Shown piece after piece: positions 33,601-41,781 of a stretch of DNA of 58,948 nt. The translations under genes were made by a program, and so were the position numbers. The notes under the pieces were generated by a model, which searched no databases, was not told the DNA's origin, and saw only the letters and a program-made list of their open reading frames with translations. Source of the stretch: Myxococcales bacterium (GTDB lineage: Bacteria > Myxococcota > B64-G9); the NCBI GenBank assembly GCA_012798435.1, contig JAAZNF010000080.1:1-58948 (forward strand), written 5' to 3'. The first letter of the stretch is position 1. Every line of letters starts with the position of its first letter.

Positions 33601-34913
33601 AACGAGTGGTCGTATTCGGCGCCGGCCTGGTGTCGCGGCCGCTGGTGCACTATCTACTCAAGCGGGGTTTTCAGGTCACGGTGGCGACGCGCACGCCCTC
33701 CCGGGCCGAGCCCCTGGTGAGCGGCTTCGAGAACGGTCGAGCGGTCGAGTGCAACGCGGATGACAACCAGGCCCTGCGGGAGCAGGTGCGCCTCGCCGAC
33801 ATCGCGGTGAGCCTGCTGCCGGCACCGCGCCACCCGGTGGTGGCCCGAGCCTGCCTCGACTTCGGCAAGCACATGGTGACGACCTCCTACGTGAGCCCCG
33901 TCATGCGGGAGTTCGATGAGGAGGCGCGAAAGAAGGACCTGCTGCTGCTCAACGAGATCGGCGTGGACCCGGGCATCGACCACATGTCGGCCATGGAGGT
34001 CATCCGGGGCGAGGAGAAGAAGGGCGGCGTGCTCACCGGCTTCGTGTCCTGGTGCGGCGGCCTGCCGGCGCCCGAGGCCAACGACAACCTGTTCGGGTAC
34101 AAGTTCTCCTGGGCGCCGCGGGGAGTCCTCACCGCGGCCAAGAACAGCGCCCGCTACCTGAAGAACGGCAAGATCGTCACCATCCCCGCGGCCAAGCTCT
34201 TCGCCCAGCCCGAGCTGGTGGACATCCCCGGCGTGGGGACCTTCGAAGGATACCCGAACCGCGACTCGGTCTCCTACATCCAGACCTATGGCTTTTCCAA
34301 GAAGGTCAAGACCGTCTTCCGCGGCACCCTGCGCAACCCGGGGCACTGCAAGCTCTACACCAACCTGATCCGCCTGGGGCTGTTCGAGGACGACCCCAAG
34401 TACCCGCTCCGGGGCCTGAGCTACCGGGCCTTCATGGAGAAGCTCTTCGACGCGCCGCTGTGGGAGACCATCCCGGCCCGCCTGCGGCTCCCGTCCAACG
34501 AGACGCCGCTGGCCGCCATGAAGTCCATCGGGTTGTTCTCGCTTTCTCCCATTCCCATGGAGAGCGGCTCCCCCCTGGACGTGCTGGCCGAGCGCATGCA
34601 GGCCTCGCTCAAGTTCGAGCCGGGCGAGCGCGACATGCTGCTCATGAAGCACATCTTCACGTTCGAATACCCCAAGAAAAAAGCCCGCGCGCAGATCGTG
34701 GCTCAGCTCGTAGACTTTGGCATTCCTGGGGGAGACAGCTCCATGGCGCGCACGGTGTCGCTCCCCGCAGCCATCGCCACCCGGCTCATCCTCGAGGGCG
34801 CCATTCGGGAGCGAGGGGTGGTGGTGCCGGTGATGGAGGAGATCTACCGCCCGGTGCTGGACGAGCTGGCCACCCTCGGCATCCATCTGACCGAGAAGCG
34901 GACCCGCCTCTAG
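33597..34913 (+). CDS. Saccharopine dehydrogenase (glutamate-forming)
   Basis: The 438-residue protein matches the SDH half of AASS and yeast Lys9. It begins with the Rossmann motif VVVFGAGLVSRPLVHYLL. EIGVDPGIDHMSAMEVI and SWCGGLPAPEANDNLFGYKFSW follow, both diagnostic of saccharopine dehydrogenases. In the breakdown direction it turns saccharopine into glutamate and aminoadipate semialdehyde using NAD. The 4-bp overlap with the LKR gene gives stoichiometric production of both steps. No aldehyde dehydrogenase follows, so the pathway's third step lies elsewhere. Confidence 0.93.
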   Translation: MKRVVVFGAGLVSRPLVHYLLKRGFQVTVATRTPSRAEPLVSGFENGRAVECNADDNQALREQVRLADIAVSLLPAPRHPVVARACLDFGKHMVTTSYVSPVMREFDEEARKKDLLLLNEIGVDPGIDHMSAMEVIRGEEKKGGVLTGFVSWCGGLPAPEANDNLFGYKFSWAPRGVLTAAKNSARYLKNGKIVTIPAAKLFAQPELVDIPGVGTFEGYPNRDSVSYIQTYGFSKKVKTVFRGTLRNPGHCKLYTNLIRLGLFEDDPKYPLRGLSYRAFMEKLFDAPLWETIPARLRLPSNETPLAAMKSIGLFSLSPIPMESGSPLDVLAERMQASLKFEPGERDMLLMKHIFTFEYPKKKARAQIVAQLVDFGIPGGDSSMARTVSLPAAIATRLILEGAIRERGVVVPVMEEIYRPVLDELATLGIHLTEKRTRL

Positions 34914-34924
34914 CCCGCCGTCGT

Positions 34925-35701
34925 TCAGCGGCGGTCTTTGTGCGACAGGAACTCCAGGACCGCCTGCACCGCTGCATCGACGACCTTCGTCTCGGCGCGC
35001 GCGTCTTGCCCGTCCGGTGTGGTGCGCAAGCACATCCCCGCGCTTTCGCAGGGAAGCGCCCGGCCGGACAGCCCCAGGCGCTCGCGCACCGCGCGCAGCT
35101 TCTCTGCCTCGGCCGGAGTGAGAACGCGAACCTGGCCGAGTTGGAGCGCGTGGTGGACGATGGCGGCGGTGTGCTCGAGGTTCTCCATGCGGTTCAGCGC
35201 CAGGGCCAGGTTGTCGCCGAAGGTCACCGCGCCGTGGTTCTCGAGCAGCAAGGCGTCGCAGCGGTCCACCCAGGCCCGGATCGAGGCCGGCACCTCGTCC
35301 GTGGACGGCGTGCCGTAGGGGGCGATGGGGACGGCCCCCATGGTGAGGATGGCCTCGGGGAGGATGCAGCGATCCAGCGGGATCCCCGCTACCGAGAATG
35401 CGGTGGCATACGGCGGATGCGCGTGGACCACCGCCCCCACATCCTGGCGCGAGCGGTACACCTCGAGGTGCATCTTGATCTCGCTCGATGGTCGCCCGCC
35501 GTCGATCACCCGGCCTTCCAGATCGATGGTCACCAGGCTCTCCGGTCGGAGAAATCCCTTGCAATCTCCGGATGGTGTACAAAGAATTCGGTCGTCGCCG
35601 ATGCGGATGGAGATGTTGCCATCGCCGCCGGCCAGAAGGCCACGCTGCCACAGCCGCCGCCCGGCCTCGCAGATTTCTTCTCGGGCCTTCCAGGACGTCA
35701 T
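34925..35701 (-). CDS. Class II aldolase/adducin family protein
   Basis: The 258-residue protein resembles zinc-dependent class II aldolases such as L-fuculose-1-phosphate aldolase and ribulose-5-phosphate epimerase. Seen are GNISIRIGDDRILCTPSG, the acid Glu in PSSEIKMHLEVYRSR, the zinc ligands in VVHAHPPYATAFS and the third ligand in LLENHGAVTFG. The C-terminal 50 residues go beyond the usual 215. The reaction could be aldol cleavage or decarboxylation of a sugar phosphate. The gene is convergent with the saccharopine pair and not obviously linked to them. The ATG has no strong ribosome-binding site. Confidence 0.88.
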   Translation of the reverse strand: MTSWKAREEICEAGRRLWQRGLLAGGDGNISIRIGDDRILCTPSGDCKGFLRPESLVTIDLEGRVIDGGRPSSEIKMHLEVYRSRQDVGAVVHAHPPYATAFSVAGIPLDRCILPEAILTMGAVPIAPYGTPSTDEVPASIRAWVDRCDALLLENHGAVTFGDNLALALNRMENLEHTAAIVHHALQLGQVRVLTPAEAEKLRAVRERLGLSGRALPCESAGMCLRTTPDGQDARAETKVVDAAVQAVLEFLSHKDRR

Positions 35702-35840
35702 GGGGGCCTGAGTACCACGCCACGCGCGTGGCGGTCAATCCAATCGGTCCGGTTGTCGTATTGACCCGCTTCTCTGCCGCGTGCTAGTTTGCGCGCAGAA
35801 TCAAGCGGATAGGAATGGTCTTGGGATCTGGAGTCTGACC

Positions 35841-38800
35841 ATGAAGCCAAAATTCGCGGCGCGTTCGCTGTGGCGGGCGGCAGTGGGAATGCTGTTCTTC
35901 CTCGTGGCCACCTGCGGTGGAGACAGCCATACCGGAGTGTGGGTCCGCATTTTGACGGGAGATGACCTGGAGGGGAACCCCATCAAGGTCCGCTGGGTCC
36001 GGGTCCAGGTCTTCGAGCCGGGCAACGCCACCACGCCGGTGGCCTCGATCGATCGCGATCTCCCGCAGGACATGGCGTTGCCGGCGGGGGCCACCGATCC
36101 CAGCCTCCAGTTCTGGGTGCTGGTCCTGGCCAGCCGCGACATCGACGAGTCCGTGACGGTGGTGGCCCGCGGATACCGCAAGGGAGCGGCGGGGTGCGCC
36201 AATGATCCAGAAGTTGCCAGTGGGGTGCGCACCTACCAGTTCGAGAAGGGCAAGGTGGTCGACGACCTGATCGGCCTCACCATGACTCACCTCGGCACCG
36301 ATGCCGACAGCGATGGTTACTTCACCCCGGCCGATTGCGACGACAACGATGCCAACGTCAACCCTTGCGCTCGAGAAGTGTGCTTCGACAATCTGGACAA
36401 TGACTGCGACGAGGACGGCAGCGTGGACGAGGACTGTCCCTGCACCGCGGGCGAGAGCCGCGAGTGCTGGCCGCACTGGGCCGCCGAACCGCGCGGCGGA
36501 CCGTGCCAGAAGGGCACGCAGACGTGCAGCAATGGGAGCTGGGGCACCTGCGTCGGGGCCGTCCTCCCCAAGCCCGAGTTTTGCTACGACGGCGGATTCT
36601 CCTGCCTCGACGGAGCGGGACAGCCGTTGTGCCACAACGGTATCGACGACGACTGCGACGGCGTCACCGACGACCGCGACCCGGGTCAGCGGGGCGCCGT
36701 GGCGGGCCAGGACACCGGCTGCGGCGGCTGCTTCGACGGCGACGTGAAGACGTGCTGGACCGGGCCGCCGGACCGCCAGCGTCTCCCGTGCCGCGACGGG
36801 ATGAGCAACTGCGTGTCGGGCCGCTGGAGTTCCTGCGCCGGCCAAGTGCTGCCGCTCGGGTTCGAGACGTACACCGACCTGAACGGCAACGGCCAGTTCG
36901 ACGCGGGCGAGGACTTCCTCGACCTCGACGCCAACGGACAGCGGGACGCGGGGGAGCCCTCCACGGACGACAACCCGCCGAACGGCCAGCGCGACGAGAC
37001 TCCGAGCGAGTACGATCTGTGCGACTGCCTGGACAACGACTGCAACGGGGTGATCGACGACACCCAGCCGAAGTTTTGTAGCAACCAGATGGGCGTCTGC
37101 GCGGGAGCGTTGCAACGCTGCGACTCGCAGGCCTGCGTGTGGGTCGACTGCGCGACCGACGATTACCTGGCCAGCGCGAACAACACGCTGTGCCAGGGCG
37201 CCGCCCAGCCGGAGTGCTGCAGCCGCAACCCGCAGGACTGCTACCTCGCCGCCGCGCAGGAAACCGCCGCCTACTGCGACGACCTCGACAACAACTGCGA
37301 CGGCGCGCCGGACAACGCGGGATTCCTGCCGGACAACCGGCCCGTGTGCCAGTGCCCGAACGGGGCCGAGAAGACCTGCCCGGAGATCGCCAACCCCGAC
37401 GAGGGCGAGTGCGTGCGCGGGGTCTTCCGCTGCATCGACGGCAGCTACTTGGCGCAGCCCGGTTGCATCCAGCCAGAACCCAACGAGCGCTGCGACAACA
37501 AGGACAACGACTGCGACGGGCAGACCGACGGCTTCCTGGTCGCCGACTGTCCCATCCAGCCGTGGACCCTCTTCTCCGGCTGCACCGGGGGCGTGTGCAA
37601 CTACCTGTGCGTCGAGGACCACCACGACCTCAACCAGAACCGGAACGTCTCTGGCGGCAGCCCCGCCAACGACGGCTGCGAGTATCCCTGCCACATCACT
37701 TCGGCCACCGAGCGTTGCGACGGCCAGGACAACAACTGCGATGGCGCCACCGACGAGCGACAGGGAGAGATTACCCTGCTGTGCCCGCTCCCACCGCAGT
37801 CGCCGGAGCGCGTGGTGGTGACCGCCTGCACCGCCCCGGGCCGCTGCGACTACACCTGCCGCAATCCCTTCGCCGACTGCAACAACGATCTCAACCCGGT
37901 ACCGGGCATCGGCCAGACCGACAACCGCAACGGGTGCGAGAAGAACCTCTCCAACGATCCGCTGAACTGCGCGAGCTGCGGGCGCGTATGCGGCAGCCAC
38001 GGGCTGTGCGTGGGCGGCCAGTGCCAGTGCGAAACCGGCTGGGCCGACTGCAACGGCGATCTGGGCCAGGCCACCACCAACGGCTGCGAGACCCAGCTCG
38101 GGACGGTGAGCAACTGCCTGTCCTGCGGCGATTCCTGCGATGACAGCAACGAGTGCACCAACAACGAGTGCGACGCCATGTCGGGCTGCTACTTCCCCAA
38201 CAAGCCGGACGGGACCGCGTGCGGGACGGGCAACTGCACTGGCTGCACCAACGGGGTGTGCGGGCAGTACTCCGCCATGTGCCAGGGGAACTGCAGCCGC
38301 TGCAACGGCTCGGGGACCAACTATAGTTGTGTGGCCAACGACAGCAGCTGCACCGGCAACTGCGACGCGTGCAACGGCTCGGGCACGACCTTCAACTGCG
38401 CGGCGAACAGCGCCCTGTGCACGGGCAACTGCGACGTGTGCAACGGGTCCGGAACGTCCTTCAACTGCGCGGCGAGCGACGCGCTGTGCACCGGCAATTG
38501 CGACGTGTGCAGCGGTTCGGGGACGTCCTTCAACTGCGCGGCGAGCGACGCGCTGTGCACGGGCAACTGCGACGTGTGCAGCGGGTCCGGAACGTCCTTC
38601 AACTGCGCGGCGAACAACGCCGCCTGCACGGGCAACTGCGACGTGTGCTCCGGCTCGGGCACGACGTACAATTGCCAGGCCAATCCCGGCGACTGCGCCG
38701 GCAATTGTGTGCAATGCACGGGCTCCGGCACGGCGTTCAACTGCACGGCGAACAACACCGTCTGCTCCGGCAACTGCGACGTGTGTAACGGCTCGGGGAC

Positions 38801-40130
38801 GACGTTCAACTGCGCGGCGGACAACGCCCTGTGCACGGGCAACTGCGACGTTTGCAACGGGTCGGGGACGTCCTTCAACTGCGCGGCGAACGACTCGGCT
38901 TGCACGGGCAATTGCGACGTGTGCAACGGGTCCGGGACGTCGTTCAACTGCGCGGCGAACGACTCGGCCTGCACGGGCAACTGCGACGTGTGCAGCGGTT
39001 CGGGGACGTCCTTCAACTGCGCGGCGAGCGACGCGCTGTGTACGGGCAACTGCGACGTGTGCAGCGGGTCCGGAACGTCCTTCAACTGCGCGGCGAGCGA
39101 CACGCTGTGCACGGGCAACTGCGACACCTGTAGCGGCTCCGGTAATACTTTCAACTGCCAGGCTACCCCGAGCGACTGCTCGGGCAACTGCGTGCAGTGC
39201 ACCGGCTCGGGGACGGCGTACAATTGTTCGGCGAGATCCTCCGACTGCTCGGGCAACTGCGCCCAGTGCACCGGCTCGGGGACCACCTACAACTGTTCGG
39301 GGAATAGCAGCGCCTGCACGGGCAACTGCGACGTGTGCTCCGGCTCGGGGACGACCTGGAACTGCGCGGCCAATCCCGGCGACTGCTCGGGCAACTGCGT
39401 GCAGTGCACGGGTTCGGGGACGGCGTACAATTGTTCGGCGAGATCCTCCGACTGCTCGGGCAACTGCCCGCAGTGCACCGGCAGCGGGACCACCTACAAC
39501 TGCTCGGCGAACAACAGCGCCTGCACGGGCAACTGCGACGTGTGCTCCGGCTCGGGGACGACCTGGAACTGCGCGGCCAATCCCGGCGACTGCTCGGGCA
39601 ACTGCGTGCAGTGCACGGGTTCGGGGACGGCGTTCAACTGCGGGGCGAACAGCAGCGCCTGCAGCGGCGACTGCCCGCAGTGCAGCGGCTCGGGAACGAC
39701 GTACAACTGCGCGGCGAACAACAGCCTGTGCACGGCAGAGTGTGACGTGTGCTCCGGCTCGGGGACGACCTGGAACTGCACATTCGACAACGCTCAGTGT
39801 GACACGAACGAGACCTGCTACAGCGGCGTTTGCCACTGCGGAAGCTCCTCCGGGCCAAACTGCGCCGGCACCGCGGCGGATTTTTGCTGCCCACCGAGCT
39901 GCGTCGACACCACGAGCGACTCGGCCAACTGTGGGGGGTGCGGAGTGAGCTGCGCAACAAATCAAGCGGGCCATGCTTGCGTGAGCAGCAACTGCGGATG
40001 CCTCAATGCGAGCCACTGCGATGCCACCACCTATGGTTTGAAGTGCCGCAGCAACAACATCTGCGGTTGCGACAACGACGGCGACTGTTCTACCGGCACC
40101 TGCAACACTATCAACCACCGGTGCGTTTAG
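35841..40130 (+). CDS. Giant secreted Cys-rich protein with MopE-like motifs and 22 CxxCxGxG repeats
   Basis: The 1429-residue protein starts MKPKFAARSLWRAAVGMLFF and has a signal ending at VATCGG, so it is probably a lipoprotein. The first 780 residues carry six acidic Cys motifs of the Cu-binding MopE type (for example DNDCDEDGSVDEDC, RCDNKDNDCDGQTD, QDNNCDGATD), usually taken as metal-binding. Residues 814-1319 are 22 tandem 23-residue repeats (described separately) with four Cys each. The C-terminal 110 residues are again Cys rich (CGGCGVSC, NDGDCSTGTC). No catalytic domain is seen. Likely roles are structural or metal binding at the surface. Very long frames on the opposite strand and in another plus frame are by-products of composition. 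Confidence 0.92.
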   Translation: MKPKFAARSLWRAAVGMLFFLVATCGGDSHTGVWVRILTGDDLEGNPIKVRWVRVQVFEPGNATTPVASIDRDLPQDMALPAGATDPSLQFWVLVLASRDIDESVTVVARGYRKGAAGCANDPEVASGVRTYQFEKGKVVDDLIGLTMTHLGTDADSDGYFTPADCDDNDANVNPCAREVCFDNLDNDCDEDGSVDEDCPCTAGESRECWPHWAAEPRGGPCQKGTQTCSNGSWGTCVGAVLPKPEFCYDGGFSCLDGAGQPLCHNGIDDDCDGVTDDRDPGQRGAVAGQDTGCGGCFDGDVKTCWTGPPDRQRLPCRDGMSNCVSGRWSSCAGQVLPLGFETYTDLNGNGQFDAGEDFLDLDANGQRDAGEPSTDDNPPNGQRDETPSEYDLCDCLDNDCNGVIDDTQPKFCSNQMGVCAGALQRCDSQACVWVDCATDDYLASANNTLCQGAAQPECCSRNPQDCYLAAAQETAAYCDDLDNNCDGAPDNAGFLPDNRPVCQCPNGAEKTCPEIANPDEGECVRGVFRCIDGSYLAQPGCIQPEPNERCDNKDNDCDGQTDGFLVADCPIQPWTLFSGCTGGVCNYLCVEDHHDLNQNRNVSGGSPANDGCEYPCHITSATERCDGQDNNCDGATDERQGEITLLCPLPPQSPERVVVTACTAPGRCDYTCRNPFADCNNDLNPVPGIGQTDNRNGCEKNLSNDPLNCASCGRVCGSHGLCVGGQCQCETGWADCNGDLGQATTNGCETQLGTVSNCLSCGDSCDDSNECTNNECDAMSGCYFPNKPDGTACGTGNCTGCTNGVCGQYSAMCQGNCSRCNGSGTNYSCVANDSSCTGNCDACNGSGTTFNCAANSALCTGNCDVCNGSGTSFNCAASDALCTGNCDVCSGSGTSFNCAASDALCTGNCDVCSGSGTSFNCAANNAACTGNCDVCSGSGTTYNCQANPGDCAGNCVQCTGSGTAFNCTANNTVCSGNCDVCNGSGTTFNCAADNALCTGNCDVCNGSGTSFNCAANDSACTGNCDVCNGSGTSFNCAANDSACTGNCDVCSGSGTSFNCAASDALCTGNCDVCSGSGTSFNCAASDTLCTGNCDTCSGSGNTFNCQATPSDCSGNCVQCTGSGTAYNCSARSSDCSGNCAQCTGSGTTYNCSGNSSACTGNCDVCSGSGTTWNCAANPGDCSGNCVQCTGSGTAYNCSARSSDCSGNCPQCTGSGTTYNCSANNSACTGNCDVCSGSGTTWNCAANPGDCSGNCVQCTGSGTAFNCGANSSACSGDCPQCSGSGTTYNCAANNSLCTAECDVCSGSGTTWNCTFDNAQCDTNETCYSGVCHCGSSSGPNCAGTAADFCCPPSCVDTTSDSANCGGCGVSCATNQAGHACVSSNCGCLNASHCDATTYGLKCRSNNICGCDNDGDCSTGTCNTINHRCV
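38280..39797 (+). repeat. 22 tandem 69-bp repeats encoding CxxCxGxG modules
   Basis: The array encodes 22 units of exactly 23 residues, pattern C-x3-C-x2-C-x-G-S-G-x4-C-x6, typified by CTGNCDVCNGSGTSFNC. Every unit keeps CxxCxGSG, which is the zinc-binding motif of DnaJ (CxxCxGxG). Units 4-5 and 11-12 are almost identical in DNA, and the three-unit block 14-16 is repeated as 17-19, showing recent duplication. Confidence 0.95.
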
Positions 40131-40132
40131 GC

Positions 40133-40178
40133 GTGCGATAGCGAGTGGCCCAGCACACGCTATCACACTGATTTTATT
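40133..40178 (+). terminator. Possible terminator after the giant Cys-rich gene
   Basis: GTGCGATAGCG (40133-40143) and CGCTATCACAC (40158-40168) pair over 11 bp with one mismatch around a 14-nt loop, and TGATTTTATT follows. The stem starts 2 bp past the stop codon. Confidence 0.5.
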
Positions 40179-40189
40179 GCAATAACATT

Positions 40190-40202
40190 GGGGACAGGCC
40201 CC
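40190..40202 (+). repeat. Intergenic GGGGACAGGCCCC motif, copy 4
   Basis: Reads GGGGACAGGCCCC. It lies just before the 23-bp inverted repeat, in a gap between convergent genes. Confidence 0.7.
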
Positions 40203-40204
40203 AC

Positions 40205-40313
40205 ATTTTTTTGAGGGACAGGCCCCGCACTTGGCCCCTCGTTATTTTTGCGGTTTTTCTTGGTTTTTTAGGGTGCGGCACGGTGCGGAACGGGGCCTGT
40301 CCCTCAAAAAAAT
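40205..40313. repeat. Perfect 23-bp inverted repeat built on two copies of the intergenic motif
   Basis: The arms at 40205-40227 and 40291-40313 are exact reverse complements and each contains the motif AGGGACAGGCCCC (40214-40226 and its complement at 40292-40304). The loop is 63 nt and GC/T rich. The outer ends are A/T tracts (ATTTTTTT and AAAAAAAT), so the transcript of either strand would form a GC stem followed by U residues. It could be a bidirectional terminator for the two convergent genes or a small mobile-type hairpin. No target duplication was identified. Confidence 0.8.
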
Positions 40314-40400
40314 GGCGTAAGATCAACACGATGCCGGCAAGAAATGCCTCACCCGGCAGCGCCGTATAAGTTGAAGCCTCTTATCAGAGTGGTGACTCTG

Positions 40401-41675
40401 TCATTCGCCGGTTGTGGCCGCACCATCCTTGGCCCAGGCCGGGACACCCGGCGGCAGATCTGGCGAGATACGGCTAAAAATACTTTGGGGATCGCGCACC
40501 AGCACCGCTCCGTTCGGGACCTCGCGCCCGGCGTTCACCACCGCGTCGAGGCCCAGGTAGCTCCCGTGCCCGAAACAGGCGCCGAGGAAATTCGTCCCCG
40601 CCGACTTCGGCCCCTCTGGAGTCATCACCTGGATGTCACCGCGGAAGCGGGCGTCGATGACCATGCCTCCCGATGTCATGGCGCAGTCGCGGCCGAACAG
40701 GCAGGCCTGCACTCCGCGGATGGAGAGGTTCCCGCCGGGGTAACCAGCGCACAGCGTCATACTGGCGTTGCGACTCATGTGGCAGCCTTCGCCGATCACG
40801 GAGTATTGAAGGTTGACGCGATCCTCGATGACCGTGTCCGCGCCGATGATGCTTCCGCGAACCAGGGCGAAAGCCCCGATGCGCACGTTGTCGCCGACGC
40901 GGGCGAGCTCGAGGCGGGCGGTAGGGTGTATGTCGCAGCCGCGTCCGATGCGGTTGAAGCTGCCCATGGCCGCTTGACGAAAGCCTCTCTTGCTGAGGCG
41001 GCCCGAGAAGAGGCCCGCCAGGCCCGCGCGCAGGAGCCGAAGGCCGGTGAAGACCTTGTGATCCACGATGTCTTCCACCCACTGGATCTGGACACTGAGT
41101 TGGTTGGCCCACAGGATGTGGACCCAGTGACGAACGTGCATGACCACGCTGGAGGTGAGCGGGTGGCGGTAGGCACGGCTCCCCATGATGTGGCGCGGGT
41201 TGGGGACCTCGACCGCAATCTCCTTGAACTGCGCGCGCGCCGGCTGCGCCTTCTGCTGCGCTTCGGCCAGGGCCTCCTCCGAGCACGGCGGCTCGGGGCA
41301 GGACAGGAAGAAAAGCCGGTACAGGACGAGATCTGTGTCGCCCGCACGGCCCTCGTCGAGATCCTGCAAGGCCTGGGTGGAGCGCACCAGCAAAGAGTCC
41401 GCAGGCAGGCCCAGCCGCAGCGAGCGCCGCTCGGAACGAAAGCGCGTCGCCATCTCCGCCAGGGCTCGCCGGGTGAAGAACACGTCGTCGTAGGTGAGCA
41501 AGAACTCGTGCTCGTCGATCTCGTCCGGAGACCGGATGCGCTTTACCTGAAACCCCAGCCGCTCCAGCACCGCCGCCTGGTGATCCCGCAGCGTGCGGTT
41601 GCCGATCATGGAATCGGCGACCGGGTCGCCGAAGGGCGCGATGCGGTTCTGCCGTTCGATGATGTAGGCCTTCAT
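40401..41675 (-). CDS. Left-handed beta-helix (hexapeptide) protein with nucleotidyltransferase-like N-terminus
   Basis: The 424-residue protein starts MKAYIIERQNRIAPFG and continues GDPVADSMIGNRTLRDHQAAVLERLG, similar to sugar-nucleotidyltransferase-like openings but without the G-x-G-T-R-L loop, so catalysis of that type is doubtful. A helical middle part (about 130-220) follows. From residue 225 a hexapeptide-repeat beta helix is visible: IGRGCDIHPTARLELARVGDN, VRIGAFALVRGSIIGADTVI, then irregular coils with Cys residues. Such helices usually carry acyltransferases. The substrate is unknown. It is divergent from the glycosyltransferase-like gene, 106 bp away, perhaps both for surface polysaccharide. 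Confidence 0.75.
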   Translation of the reverse strand: MKAYIIERQNRIAPFGDPVADSMIGNRTLRDHQAAVLERLGFQVKRIRSPDEIDEHEFLLTYDDVFFTRRALAEMATRFRSERRSLRLGLPADSLLVRSTQALQDLDEGRAGDTDLVLYRLFFLSCPEPPCSEEALAEAQQKAQPARAQFKEIAVEVPNPRHIMGSRAYRHPLTSSVVMHVRHWVHILWANQLSVQIQWVEDIVDHKVFTGLRLLRAGLAGLFSGRLSKRGFRQAAMGSFNRIGRGCDIHPTARLELARVGDNVRIGAFALVRGSIIGADTVIEDRVNLQYSVIGEGCHMSRNASMTLCAGYPGGNLSIRGVQACLFGRDCAMTSGGMVIDARFRGDIQVMTPEGPKSAGTNFLGACFGHGSYLGLDAVVNAGREVPNGAVLVRDPQSIFSRISPDLPPGVPAWAKDGAATTGE

Positions 41676-41781
41676 GTCGGCGAGCCTAGAGGGAGGTGTG
41701 CATCCTGTCAACCGCGCCGAAGGGATCTACGGCTTCTGGGTGCTCTTGACTGAACGGCTTCGACATGGGAGAAGACGCGGC

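Noticed and set aside
38280-39797. 69-bp periodicity as a CRISPR array
   Set aside because: The units are contiguous, in frame and diverge as coding repeats. There are no constant repeats with unique spacers and no cas genes.
38140-39948. A second plus frame of about 600 codons inside the Cys repeat region
   Set aside because: It is the repeat read one frame out, giving Ala/Arg/Thr-rich sequence with no motif or start signal.
35784-40166. Continuous minus-strand reading frame of about 1460 codons opposite the giant Cys-rich gene
   Set aside because: Its product is a low-complexity Ala/Arg/Val repeat that mirrors the codon pattern of the plus-strand gene. The plus-strand protein has a signal peptide and precise Cys patterns. 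Lack of stops follows from codon bias in GC-rich repeats.
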